Position numbers and translations under genes: made by a program. A DNA stretch of 36,548 nt from Candidatus Aenigmatarchaeota archaeon (GTDB lineage Archaea; Aenigmatarchaeota; Aenigmatarchaeia; QMZP01; QMZT01). Shown here in pieces: positions 1 to 7,885 of the stretch (the first letter of the stretch is position 1; each line of letters begins with the position of its first letter). The DNA lies in the NCBI GenBank assembly GCA_003663325.1, contig QMZT01000009.1:1-36548 (forward strand), read 5' to 3'. The notes under the pieces are model-generated. The model did no database searches and had not been told where the DNA came from. It saw only the letters and a program-made list of their open reading frames with translations.

Positions 1-222
1 GCTGAAAGAAAACCAACAAATCACATAGTTATGGTCTTTGGACCATTAGAAGAAGGCTGCAATGGAATATATACAATGTTTCCTGGAAAGAACGCACCTC
101 CGTTGCCTGTTGGTAGGGAAACGCTGGAGGAATGGGGATATGAAGGTGAGGAGTTAGAGGAAGCATTAAAAGTAAACGAGGAATATAAGAAATTCTGGGA
201 AAAGCATGCATTTGTAGGATAA
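1..222 (+). CDS. C-terminal part of an unknown protein (truncated by window edge)
   Basis: The frame is open from base 1 (first codon GCT) to the TAA at 220-222, giving 73 residues; the real start lies outside the window. Visible pieces are HIVMVFGPLEEGCNGIYTMF, a Pro-rich PPLPVG stretch, and an acidic helical segment ending FWEKHAFVG. I do not recognise the family with confidence. The composition is that of a soluble globular protein. A radical SAM gene follows after 33 bases on the same strand. Confidence 0.7.
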   Translation, partial: AERKPTNHIVMVFGPLEEGCNGIYTMFPGKNAPPLPVGRETLEEWGYEGEELEEALKVNEEYKKFWEKHAFVG

Positions 223-255
223 AAACACATTAAGATTCTTAGCATTATATAAAAC

Positions 256-1260
256 ATGAAGGATTATTTCGGTGTGCTCTCAGGCAAGAAGCTTGCAAAT
301 TTCCTTGTGCTAAAATCCATACCTGTTGAGTTTAGCAGAGAAGAAGAGCTCAGTAAGTTATGGAAGTTGCATGATAAAAAAATGGGATTGTTTGAAAAGA
401 GGAAATATGAAAAGAGCTTAGGTAGTGTTGAAAGAAATTTACTTGATCTAAAGTTTGAGATTTCAAAAAAGCTTTTAGAGAGTTGTGTATTTTGTGAGAG
501 AAAATGCAGAGCTAATAGATACAAGCAAAGGGGATTTTGTGAAATTACCAATAAAAGCAGGCTTTCTTGCCAGTTCTTGCATTATGGCGAAGAAACCATA
601 TTAGTTCCGTCTCACACATTCTTCTTTATCGGTTGCAATTTCTATTGTGTTTATTGCCAAAATTATACTATATCAAGGCAAATTGAGAAAGGATTCGTAG
701 TTAGTGGCAAAGAGCTTGCGAATATGGTAAGGCCGGAGGCAAGGAATGTAAATCTTGTTGGTGGCGAGCCAACGCCTAACTTGCATACATGTATAGATAT
801 GCTCAGGCATATGAATATTAATAAGCCAATAATATGGAATTCAAATATGTTCATGAGCACAGAGGCTATGAAACTGCTTAACGGTTGCATAGATGTCTTT
901 CTTGCTGATTTTAAATATGGAAATAACGAATGTGCTGAAAGACTTTCAAAGGTTAGCTCGTATATGCAGATTGTAACGAGAAACCTTAGGATTGCGGAAG
1001 AATGTGGAGATTTGCTTATAAGGCACCTCGTGCTTCCAAACCATTTAGAATGCTGCACAGATAAAATATTCCAATGGCTTTCAAAAAATCTTAAAAAATT
1101 CACATTAAATGTGATGTTTCAATACAGGCCAGAGTTTGAAGCATTTGAGTATGAAGATATTGCAAGGTTTCTCAACGAAGAGGAGATTACCAAAAGTTTA
1201 GAGCTCATTAAAAAATACAAACTAGAGGGCAGGCTTGTTGAAAATTTTAAAATCTTTTGA
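256..1260 (+). CDS. Radical SAM protein, PflX-like (PFL-activase homologue, COG1313 type)
   Basis: A 334-residue protein. A Cys-rich pre-motif (CVFCERKCRANR, then GFC) precedes the SAM-cluster motif C-x3-C-x2-C in GCNFYCVYCQN at about residues 124-134. An LVGGEPTP segment follows, which matches the SAM-binding GGE motif. This order is typical of uncharacterised PflX/AmmeMemo-type radical SAM proteins that resemble pyruvate formate-lyase activating enzymes. The 4Fe-4S cluster would cleave S-adenosylmethionine to a 5'-deoxyadenosyl radical. The substrate is unknown, and no glycyl-radical enzyme is encoded nearby. The length is normal for the family and the gene appears intact. Confidence 0.85.
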   Translation: MKDYFGVLSGKKLANFLVLKSIPVEFSREEELSKLWKLHDKKMGLFEKRKYEKSLGSVERNLLDLKFEISKKLLESCVFCERKCRANRYKQRGFCEITNKSRLSCQFLHYGEETILVPSHTFFFIGCNFYCVYCQNYTISRQIEKGFVVSGKELANMVRPEARNVNLVGGEPTPNLHTCIDMLRHMNINKPIIWNSNMFMSTEAMKLLNGCIDVFLADFKYGNNECAERLSKVSSYMQIVTRNLRIAEECGDLLIRHLVLPNHLECCTDKIFQWLSKNLKKFTLNVMFQYRPEFEAFEYEDIARFLNEEEITKSLELIKKYKLEGRLVENFKIF

Positions 1261-1275
1261 CCAACTATATTATAG

Positions 1276-1405
1276 GCAGAGGTGGCCGAACGGCTAGGCG
1301 GTCGGCTGCAGTTGGCGATTAATGAGCTAAAGACGGTAAGGCGATAGCTGTGCTAGATGAGCTCGCAGTTACCGGCTCAAGGGGGTTCGACTCCCCCCCT
1401 CTGCT
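1276..1405 (+). tRNA. tRNA-Cys(GCA) with an anticodon-loop intron
   Basis: Acceptor stem GCAGAGG (1276-1282) pairs with CCTCTGC (1398-1404), and the discriminator is T1405; U73 is characteristic of tRNA-Cys. D-arm is 1285-1299, anticodon stem GTCGG (1301-1305) pairs with CCGGC (1372-1376), and anticodon GCA is 1308-1310. T-arm is GGGGG/CCCCC (1381-1397) with loop TTCGACT. The T-loop has C at position 59 where the three other tRNAs in the window have A, and this tRNA has no T-loop intron. CCA is not encoded. Confidence 0.95.
1312..1370 (+). other. Anticodon-loop intron of tRNA-Cys (59 nt, position 37/38)
   Basis: Splice sites are inferred from a bulge-helix-bulge: the central four-pair helix is CTGC (1306-1309) with GCAG (1365-1368). 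The 5' bulge AG|T spans 1310-1312 and the 3' bulge TT|A spans 1369-1371. Removal leaves a seven-base loop CTGCAGA. This is a canonical archaeal intron, unrelated in sequence to the T-loop introns elsewhere in the window. Confidence 0.88.
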
Positions 1406-1482
1406 TCGAAAATAATACCAGTCCAGAAGTATTCTAGACTAACTTCAATTTCTATTAATCTCCCTAAATAGTAGTTTATGTA

Positions 1483-1908
1483 TTATTCATTTAGTTCTAA
1501 AAGATATTTTTTCCCAACAGCCATATTATACCTATCCAAAAAATCCGTGCCAACTATCGATGGCATACCACCAGGTATCATAATTTTCTGTATCGCTGGC
1601 ACAGCAATATGTAAATTTGTCTTAAATGGTACATACTTGCTATTCTCATCCTTTAGCCATATCTCGCATTCACCAACACTATAAATTTTCAGTGGTATAA
1701 GTAAATTTATTTGTCTTACCATTGGTAAGTTTTTGGGTATCCTTAAACCCCTTAAATCACTCTGTGAGATAAAAGTAAAAGGAGAACCAGTATCAACTAT
1801 AGCACTTATCGCTCTTAATTTAATAAAACCACATGATCTGACAAGAAATGTTAATACACGCCTCTCTGCTCCTAACTTACGCATTTTAATAATTGGAAAT
1901 TTTCGCAT
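1483..1908 (-). CDS. Small retropepsin-like aspartic protease
   Basis: From the ATG at 1908 the protein has 141 residues. The motif AIVDTGSPFTFIS (catalytic Asp about residue 39 in D-T-G) is followed by a second half with IVGTDFLDRYNM, the usual layout of single-domain clan AA (retropepsin-like) proteases that act as dimers. A longer reading frame begins at 1959 but would overlap the upstream gene by 35 bases, so I prefer 1908, 16 bases after that gene's stop. No signal peptide is seen. The DUF5678-like gene lies immediately upstream on the same strand, and the two probably form an operon. Substrate is unknown. Confidence 0.75.
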   Translation of the reverse strand: MRKFPIIKMRKLGAERRVLTFLVRSCGFIKLRAISAIVDTGSPFTFISQSDLRGLRIPKNLPMVRQINLLIPLKIYSVGECEIWLKDENSKYVPFKTNLHIAVPAIQKIMIPGGMPSIVGTDFLDRYNMAVGKKYLLELNE

Positions 1909-1924
1909 CCGGACACATCCTGTC

Positions 1925-2176
1925 TTAAAACAATATAAGTTCTTCTTTGCTTGGTACAAACTCTACAACTGTCACTGCAGGATCAAGTCCCTTTTCCTTC
2001 ATCTCTTTAAGCAGTTCCTTTTCTGTTTTTGCAGATGCAACAACCCTTTTATTCTTTATAGCAATAAACATATCCCTGTATTTCTTCTTTAATTTGTTGT
2101 AGTTTCTCGAGAAAAACCTTACATCGCTATCAAATTGGTCAAAAACACGCATTTCTCCCTGCGTCAATAATTTCAT
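1925..2176 (-). CDS. DUF5678-like small protein
   Basis: An 83-residue protein from the ATG at 2176, preceded by a strong GAGGTG Shine-Dalgarno sequence. A GTG three codons earlier sits inside that site and is less likely to be the start. The core RDMFIAIKNKRVVASAKTEK is followed by ELLKEMKEKGLDPAVTVVEF and then VPSKEE. This resembles the short DUF5678 domain (a 'WIAIKDGKVVA ... ELL' pattern), whose function is unknown. It is placed directly upstream of a retropepsin-like gene. Family assignment is from memory of the pattern only. Confidence 0.7.
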   Translation of the reverse strand: MKLLTQGEMRVFDQFDSDVRFFSRNYNKLKKKYRDMFIAIKNKRVVASAKTEKELLKEMKEKGLDPAVTVVEFVPSKEELILF

Positions 2177-2326
2177 TATCACCACCTCTAATTAACTATT
2201 AAATCCCTATATATAAATATTGTTGTTCATTTGCCTGTCGTGCATAATAACATCCTTTCCTTTAGACGCATAGATTTTATTCCAAATCAATCTCAAATAA
2301 TAAGTTTAAAATATAAATTATAAATT

Positions 2327-4318
2327 ATGGAATATTCAAAGCTTGCTGATTTGTATGAAAGATTGGAGAAGGAGCCTGCAAAGCTAAAGAAGACGGAATA
2401 TATTGCAAACTTTATAGCCCAGACACCTTCTTCTATACTACCTGCTGTAATAATGCTTATCCAAGGCAAGTTATTTCCTCAGTGGTATGAGAAAGAGATC
2501 GGTGTAGCAAGCAAGATGATGGTAAAAGCTATAGCCCTTTCTACAGGGTTTAGCGAGGCATACATAATGGAAAGGTTTGCCAAGCTTGGTGATCTTGGGC
2601 TGGTTGCAGAAGAGCTTATAAAAAACAAAAAACAGGTAACACTTTTTCAAAAACCTTTAACTATAGAGCTAGTATATACCAACCTTAGAAAGCTGGCAGA
2701 GATAGAAGGAGCTGGGGCTCAGGATAGAAAGATGAACATAGTTAAGGAGCTAATAGCGTTTGCAAAACCAAAGGAAGCGAGGTATGTTGTAAGAACCGTG
2801 TTGGAAGAGCTAAGGATAGGCGTTGCTGAAGGCATAGTAAGGGATGCCATAGCAAAAGCATACTTCTGTGATATTTTATGGTTCGATGCCAGCATGAATA
2901 ACCCCAGAATAACGGAATTGATAAAATCATGCTCTAATGCTGTATTTATTTTTGAAAAAGGTACAAAGGAAAAATTGCTGGCAAGAGGTAAAGTAAGCAA
3001 GGACGAGTTTGAGAGATTTGAAAGGAACAACAAGGTAAGCGAGAAGAGTTTGGAAGAAATAAAGGGTATGAATGTGTGGAAAAAAGCATGCGGTGTTGAT
3101 TATATTATTTTAATGGATGAGAGGCTTGGCAACGAGCTTAAAGCCAATATTTTAGGAGCGATAGAATGGGCATGGTTCCTAAGACCGGATTATGGGGATA
3201 TAACGCTTGTTGCAAAAGAGAAGGGTATAGAAGGATTAAAGAACATAAAGATAGAGGTAGGTAAGCCCGTTTATGTTTTGCTCGCAGAGAAAGCACCCTC
3301 ATTACAAGAAGCATTGCAAGAGTATGAGCATGCAGCTATAGAATTTAAATATGATGGTATGAGGACACAGATACATAAAAAGGGAAACAAGGTTATGCTA
3401 TTTACCAGAAGGTTAGAAAACGTTACCAATGCATTCCCTGATCTGGTTGAGCTTGTTAAGAATAACATAAAAGCAGAAGAATGTGTTATAGAAGGTGAAA
3501 CCATAGGCATAGACCCGCAAACTTCTAAGCCTTTACCGTTCCAATACCTATCTCAAAGAATACATAGAAAGTATGATATACACAGATTGATAAAGGAAAT
3601 ACCAATACAGGTAAACCTTTTTGATATTATTTATCTGAATGGTGAGATGTTGTTTAACAAACCCTTTAGAGAAAGGAGAAAGATATTAGAGAGCATAACC
3701 AACATTATTCCGGGACAATTTCAGTTGGCAGAGCAGCTTATAACAAAGGATTTGAAGGAAGCAGAGGCTTTTTATAAAAAGGCATTAGAGATGGGTCAAG
3801 AAGGTGTAATGGTTAAAAATCTTGATGCTATTTATCAGCCCGGTAAAAGGGTTGCAGGCGGTTGGCTAAAGGTAAAGCCCGTGATGGAAACATTAGATTT
3901 GGCCATAACAGGCGCGCTATGGGGAACTGGAAAGCGCTCTGGATGGTTTGGCTCCTTCATACTGGCATGCAGAGATCAAAATACAGGGAAATTTCTTGAG
4001 TGTGGCATGCTTGGCACGGGAATAAAGGAAAAGAAAACTAATAAGGAGGATATAACGTTTAAAGATCTTACAGAGATGCTAAAGCCTTATGTGGAGCTGG
4101 AAAAGGGTAACGAGGTAAAAATAAGGCCAAAGATCGTTATTGAAGTAGCATATGAGGAGATTCAAAGATCCCCAAACTATTCCTCTGGCTACGCGTTAAG
4201 ATTTCCAAGGCTGATAAGGGTAAGATGGGACAAGGATGTAACAGAAATCGACACGCTGGAAAGGATAAAGTATTTATTTAGTATGCAACGAGGTAGAGAA
4301 AGTCCCACTAAAAGGTAA
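2327..4318 (+). CDS. lig: ATP-dependent DNA ligase (LigI type) with an internal insertion
   Basis: A 663-residue protein. The N-terminal DNA-binding region includes ELRIGVAEGIVRDAIAKAYF near residues 160-182. The nucleotidyltransferase motif I is EFKYDGMR with catalytic Lys341. Later motifs are EGETIG, FDIIYLNGE, EGVMVKN and WLKVKP, and the OB-fold region ends with RFPRLIRVRWDK. The enzyme seals nicks in replication and repair using ATP and transient lysyl-AMP. Archaeal relatives are usually around 560-610 residues; the excess here is a segment at about residues 185-280, between the DNA-binding and catalytic domains. An AT-rich tract (TTTAAAATATAAATTATA) just before the ATG suggests a near-leaderless transcript. 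Confidence 0.93.
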   Translation: MEYSKLADLYERLEKEPAKLKKTEYIANFIAQTPSSILPAVIMLIQGKLFPQWYEKEIGVASKMMVKAIALSTGFSEAYIMERFAKLGDLGLVAEELIKNKKQVTLFQKPLTIELVYTNLRKLAEIEGAGAQDRKMNIVKELIAFAKPKEARYVVRTVLEELRIGVAEGIVRDAIAKAYFCDILWFDASMNNPRITELIKSCSNAVFIFEKGTKEKLLARGKVSKDEFERFERNNKVSEKSLEEIKGMNVWKKACGVDYIILMDERLGNELKANILGAIEWAWFLRPDYGDITLVAKEKGIEGLKNIKIEVGKPVYVLLAEKAPSLQEALQEYEHAAIEFKYDGMRTQIHKKGNKVMLFTRRLENVTNAFPDLVELVKNNIKAEECVIEGETIGIDPQTSKPLPFQYLSQRIHRKYDIHRLIKEIPIQVNLFDIIYLNGEMLFNKPFRERRKILESITNIIPGQFQLAEQLITKDLKEAEAFYKKALEMGQEGVMVKNLDAIYQPGKRVAGGWLKVKPVMETLDLAITGALWGTGKRSGWFGSFILACRDQNTGKFLECGMLGTGIKEKKTNKEDITFKDLTEMLKPYVELEKGNEVKIRPKIVIEVAYEEIQRSPNYSSGYALRFPRLIRVRWDKDVTEIDTLERIKYLFSMQRGRESPTKR

Positions 4319-4362
4319 TGAATATTTATAAGTTTTTGCCCCAAATTAATAAAAGATTAAGA

Positions 4363-4393
4363 AATGTTTAAATATTAAAACATTAAAAATGTT
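4363..4393. promoter_or_regulatory. Candidate operator with three half-sites upstream of the TrmB gene
   Basis: AATGTTT (4363-4369), AAAACATT (4377-4384) and AATGTT (4388-4393) form two overlapping inverted repeats sharing the middle half-site; AACATT-AAA-AATGTT at 4379-4393 is a perfect palindrome. The site lies 39-69 bases before the ATG and overlaps TATA-like sequence. Autoregulation by the TrmB-type product is an inference. Confidence 0.45.
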
Positions 4394-4431
4394 AATAACA
4401 AAATATTAATAACAAAATTCGAGGTGTGAGA

Positions 4432-5214
4432 ATGGTTGCATCACAAGAGGTATTGGATGCATTGAAGAGTATAGGGCTTAATTTGTATGAAAGAAAGATT
4501 TATGTAGCGTTATTGGCAAAGGGTGTAGCTACAGCAGGGGAGCTTTCTCAAATGGCAAATGTTCCAAGATCAAGGAGTTATGATATACTTGAGAGCTTAG
4601 CTGAGAAAGGGTTTATTGTGATTCAGCCAGCAAAACCATTGAGGTATGTTGCCCTCGACCCCATGGATGCATTTGAGCGAACAAAGGAGAATCTTAAAAA
4701 GAAATATGAGGAAATGGCTGAGCGAATAGATAAGGTAAAATCCTCAGAGATTATGGAAGAGTTGGTAAGAATATATAAGGAGGGTATAAATATAGTTCAA
4801 CCATTTGAAATGACAGGTATGCTAAAGAGCAAGTACTCCATAAATCAGCACCTCTCAAACCTCTTTAAAAAGGCTGAGAATGAGATAAAGATTATAACCA
4901 CAAGTGAAGGGTTAAATGATCTTTATTCAACCCATTATAACACGTTGAAGCGGGTTGTAAAGAAGGGTGTAAAGATTAAGATATTGGCTCCATTTAATAA
5001 CACAAAACCCACGTCTGCATTTTCTGATATTGCAGAGATAAGGGATATAGAAAAGCCTTTAGGCAGGATAGTTGCTGTTGATGACAAGCACATAGTTATG
5101 GCATTAACAGATGAGTCAAAGGTCCATCATACACAAGATGTTGCCTTTTGGGCACAATCAGAGCACGTAGTAAAAAGCGTAGTTGAGCCACTATTTTATA
5201 ATTTCTGGAAATAG
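4432..5214 (+). CDS. TrmB-family transcriptional regulator
   Basis: A 260-residue protein from the ATG at 4432, placed five bases after a GAGGTG ribosome-binding site; an in-frame GTG at 4426 lies within that site. The N-terminal winged helix (about residues 5-75: LKSIGLNLYERKIYVALL, then VPRSRSYDILESLAEKGFI) is the TrmB DNA-binding domain. It is followed by a coiled linker and a C-terminal PLD-like/effector-binding domain. TrmB proteins usually control sugar uptake or metabolism, but no sugar transporter is adjacent, so the regulon is unknown. The upstream palindromes suggest autoregulation. Confidence 0.88.
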   Translation: MVASQEVLDALKSIGLNLYERKIYVALLAKGVATAGELSQMANVPRSRSYDILESLAEKGFIVIQPAKPLRYVALDPMDAFERTKENLKKKYEEMAERIDKVKSSEIMEELVRIYKEGINIVQPFEMTGMLKSKYSINQHLSNLFKKAENEIKIITTSEGLNDLYSTHYNTLKRVVKKGVKIKILAPFNNTKPTSAFSDIAEIRDIEKPLGRIVAVDDKHIVMALTDESKVHHTQDVAFWAQSEHVVKSVVEPLFYNFWK

Positions 5215-5251
5215 GTGTTAATCTTGATCTAAAACAATTAAATTATAACTT

Positions 5252-5542
5252 ATGGATTGGAAAGAATTTTTTAGAGCAACGAAAATAAAGGTAGTGGCGT
5301 TCTGTTTATTAATATTAATAGTTGGTGTGTTACCTACACCCCGTTTTCTGTATTATTTATACCATATTGGCTATGGTGTTGATTACAGCCCAATTATACT
5401 TCTCCCTGTCCTTACCATTATGGGCATTATTGCTCTAATATTTGGTAAGCTGAGTGTTCTATCTTTAATTTTGATGTTGCTAACTTTAATTCTCATTCTG
5501 GCTGTTACCTGGAGTTTATCATGCCTTATTACTGTGATTTAA
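5252..5542 (+). CDS. Small membrane protein
   Basis: A 96-residue hydrophobic protein with an MDWKEFFRATKIK amphipathic N-terminus and three probable transmembrane segments (about residues 13-31, 45-66 and 68-93). The initial 'WKEFFRPTK' style is common in small archaeal membrane proteins of unknown function. It overlaps the next gene by 22 bases. The two share a layout (basic lysine-rich N-terminus, long hydrophobic stretch, PLP/PTP turn), which suggests an old tandem duplication. Function not recognised. Confidence 0.65.
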   Translation: MDWKEFFRATKIKVVAFCLLILIVGVLPTPRFLYYLYHIGYGVDYSPIILLPVLTIMGIIALIFGKLSVLSLILMLLTLILILAVTWSLSCLITVI

Positions 5543-5832
5543 AGAAAGTTTTGCTTTTTATACTGGCCACAATTATCGTTTTAAGTGTTGTGCGTTTTGT
5601 ACATCGAGAGATCTCTGTACCCTTACCAATTTATAAAGGGGTATTCGGACCTTGCTCTTTTACACCTCCTCCTATGGTGATGGTGGATTGCATAACCTAC
5701 ACTGTTTTGTATCAGAACCTATTCTTGAATCTTATCATTTACTATATCCTCTCCTGTGCAATAGTTTGGATTTGTGGAAAGGTAAGATCGCAAATCCTGA
5801 TCATCAGTGAACATATTAAACCTAAGAAATAA
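5521..5832 (+). CDS. Small membrane protein, possible paralogue of its upstream neighbour
   Basis: A 103-residue protein. The start ATG at 5521 is preceded by GGAG at 5511-5514, which supports translation despite the 22-base overlap with the preceding gene. Two probable transmembrane segments (about residues 9-25 and 67-86) flank a short external loop with Pro and Cys residues (FGPCSFTPPPM). The C-terminus is basic (HIKPKK). Function unknown; probably cotranscribed with 5252-5542 and the Cys-rich gene downstream. Confidence 0.6.
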   Translation: MPYYCDLKKVLLFILATIIVLSVVRFVHREISVPLPIYKGVFGPCSFTPPPMVMVDCITYTVLYQNLFLNLIIYYILSCAIVWICGKVRSQILIISEHIKPKK

Positions 5833-5841
5833 ATACCGAAT

Positions 5842-6155
5842 ATGGTTAAAAATTACTATTTCATAGGTTTGGTTATAATTTGTGCAGTAGCGCGGTAGCG
5901 GTAGGATGCCTAATTACGAATGAAAAACTAATAGGTTATTCGGGATCTACTTGCACTGGCAACTACACAGTTTATTGCTATGACCCTAAAAACTTAAAAA
6001 AGACAAGCTATATTCCTTGTTCCTCCGATAATGATTGCTCTATCGATAATATGGAAAAATATTGCGCCCCTAATGGGCCCAGTCTTCTTAAGTGTATTGG
6101 AGCTAGATATTATTGTGGCGAGGATGGATATTGTAAAGGATGCACATGCCGTTAA
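5842..6155 (+). pseudogene. Cys-rich secreted/lipoprotein-like gene interrupted by a frameshift
   Basis: An ATG at 5842 opens MVKNYYFIGLVIICAVA, a good signal peptide, but this frame stops at TAG 5896-5898. The rest continues in another frame: AVGC (lipobox-like), then about 80 residues with some ten cysteines, including SSDNDCS, KYCAPNG, YYCGEDGYC and KGCTCR, ending at TAA 6153-6155. The switch point is the repetitive tract GTAGCGCGGTAGCGGTAGG (5887-5905). Removing two bases (GC or CG) or eight bases from it restores one continuous signal-peptide protein. It could be a real mutation, a slippage site or a sequencing error. Disulfide-rich extracellular function is inferred from cysteine content only. 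Confidence 0.55.
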
Positions 6156-6274
6156 TGCGACTGTGGGACCCTGCATAAAGGCTACAATTTGGATATGCTT
6201 AGGCTTTAGTTTTTATATTAAAGAAATAAAAAATATCTTGAGAGAATTTTTTGAAGATAGGGAGCGTGGTTTTG

Positions 6275-6913
6275 ATGCAAATAATGGATGAAGATATTGA
6301 AAGGCGTTTGAGAAATAAGTTTGAGAAAGAAATGGAAAGGGAGATTGAAATCGTTGTAATAAAAAGCGATAAGGAAGAGGAGTGCCAGCTATGTGGGCTT
6401 ACAATTGAACTCGTAAACAAGTTATCAGAGCTGAGTAATAAGATAAAGGTCAAGATATACGAGAAAAGCTCAGCTGCTGCAAAAAAATACAGCATCGAAA
6501 GGGTGCCTTCTATCCTTATAGACCCAACCAATTATAAGATAGTTTATACTGGAGCTCCTATAGGAGAGGAAGGATGGGCATTTATCGAAACTATGGTATT
6601 GGTTTCACAAGATGACAGCAAGCTGTCGCAGGAAGCAAGAGAAAAACTTAAAGAGCTTAAAGATGAGAGGCACATTGAGGTTTACGTAACGCCAACATGT
6701 CCTTATTGCCCTTTAGCGGTGCTCTTGGCAAATAAAGTGGCAATAGAAGGAAAGGGTAAGGTTAAAGCGGAGTGCATTGAGGTGCAAGAGAATATGGATC
6801 TAGCAATGAAATATAACATAAGAAGTGTACCCCAACAGATTATAGACGGCAAGGTTAGCTCTGTTGGTGTGCAGCCAGAGCTAAAGTTTGTTGAGGATGT
6901 GATAAGAGGTTAG
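6275..6913 (+). CDS. Protein disulfide oxidoreductase (PDO), two thioredoxin-fold units
   Basis: A 212-residue protein from the ATG at 6275; ATG 6284 is an alternative, and a TTG at 6251 is less likely. Two tandem thioredoxin folds each carry a CxxC: C37-QL-C40 in the N-half and C142-PY-C145 in the C-half. Cis-proline contexts are RVPSILID and SVPQQIID. This is the archaeal PDO/glutaredoxin-like layout of about 220-230 residues. PDO makes or isomerises intracellular disulfides and can be recycled by thioredoxin reductase, which is encoded 21 bases downstream. The N-terminal CQLC is less usual than the CPYC-like sites. Confidence 0.88.
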   Translation: MQIMDEDIERRLRNKFEKEMEREIEIVVIKSDKEEECQLCGLTIELVNKLSELSNKIKVKIYEKSSAAAKKYSIERVPSILIDPTNYKIVYTGAPIGEEGWAFIETMVLVSQDDSKLSQEAREKLKELKDERHIEVYVTPTCPYCPLAVLLANKVAIEGKGKVKAECIEVQENMDLAMKYNIRSVPQQIIDGKVSSVGVQPELKFVEDVIRG

Positions 6914-6934
6914 CATGAAAGGTAAGGTGGGATA

Positions 6935-7861
6935 ATGGAAAGTTATGATGTCCTTATTATAGGTGCTGGGGCTGCTGGCTATGTTGCAGGACTGTATGCT
7001 GCAAGATATAATTTAAAGACACTTATAATAGGGAAGGAGCCCGGCGGGCTAACAAATGAGGCATATGTTGTGGATAACTATCCTGGGTTTAAGGAAATCC
7101 CTGGCTCAGAACTTATGAATAAATTTAAGGAGCATGCAGAATCTTTTGGTGCAAAGATTACAAGCTTTGTTGATGTGGTTGAGATAAAAAAAGCTGGGAA
7201 TAGCTTTACAGCTAAAACGGAATCTGGGGAAAAAATAAGCGCAAAGGCAATCATATTCGCCAGTGGCACTAAAAAAAGGAGGCTGGGTGTGGAGGGGGAG
7301 GAAAGACTTATGGGCAGGGGTGTTAGTTATTGCGCAACATGCGATGGTCCATTCTTTAAGGATAAGGTAGTAGCTGTAGTAGGGGGCGGTAATTCTGCTG
7401 TAACATCAGCGATAATGCTTACAGAGTATGCGAAAAAGGTTTACCTAATACATCGCAGGAGCGAGTTTAGAGCTGTGCCTGTATGGGTTGAGAAGGCAAA
7501 AAACAATAAAAAGATAGAACTCGTTTTGAATGCAACCGTTCAGGAGATACTGGGTAAAGATACGGTAGAGAAAATAAGGATAAGACAAAATGGCAAGGAT
7601 AAAGAGCTTGGGGTAAATGGGATATTCATTGAGATTGGCTCCGTGCCTAACAGCGATCTAGCAAGGAGTATTGGTGTGGAGGTTGATGAAAGAGGGTATA
7701 TAAAGGTTAATATGGATATGAGCACAAATGTTGAAGGGGTTTATGCTGCTGGGGATGTAACAACGGGTTCAAATGGGTTTGAACAGATAATTACCGCTAG
7801 CGCTGAAGGGGCAATAGCAGCGGAGAGCGTATTTAATTATATAAAAAGAAAAGGCTACTAG
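6935..7861 (+). CDS. trxB: Thioredoxin reductase (NADPH, FAD)
   Basis: A 308-residue protein of standard length. FAD-binding GAGAAGYVAGLYAARY is near residues 11-26, the redox-active C133-AT-C136 is in SYCATCDGPFF, the NAD(P)H-binding GGGNSAVTSA follows, and the C-terminal FAD motif is YAAGDVTTGSNGFEQI. It reduces thioredoxin or PDO in the cytoplasm. Directly after the PDO gene and two genes before a thioredoxin, it forms a compact thiol-redox cluster. Confidence 0.95.
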   Translation: MESYDVLIIGAGAAGYVAGLYAARYNLKTLIIGKEPGGLTNEAYVVDNYPGFKEIPGSELMNKFKEHAESFGAKITSFVDVVEIKKAGNSFTAKTESGEKISAKAIIFASGTKKRRLGVEGEERLMGRGVSYCATCDGPFFKDKVVAVVGGGNSAVTSAIMLTEYAKKVYLIHRRSEFRAVPVWVEKAKNNKKIELVLNATVQEILGKDTVEKIRIRQNGKDKELGVNGIFIEIGSVPNSDLARSIGVEVDERGYIKVNMDMSTNVEGVYAAGDVTTGSNGFEQIITASAEGAIAAESVFNYIKRKGY

Positions 7862-7885
7862 CGCTTCATATAAAAATGTGAGAAC

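Noticed and set aside
6031-6291. 86-residue plus-strand frame before the PDO gene
   Set aside because: It is an alternative frame of the Cys-rich gene and overlaps the start of PDO; no ribosome-binding site or plausible composition.
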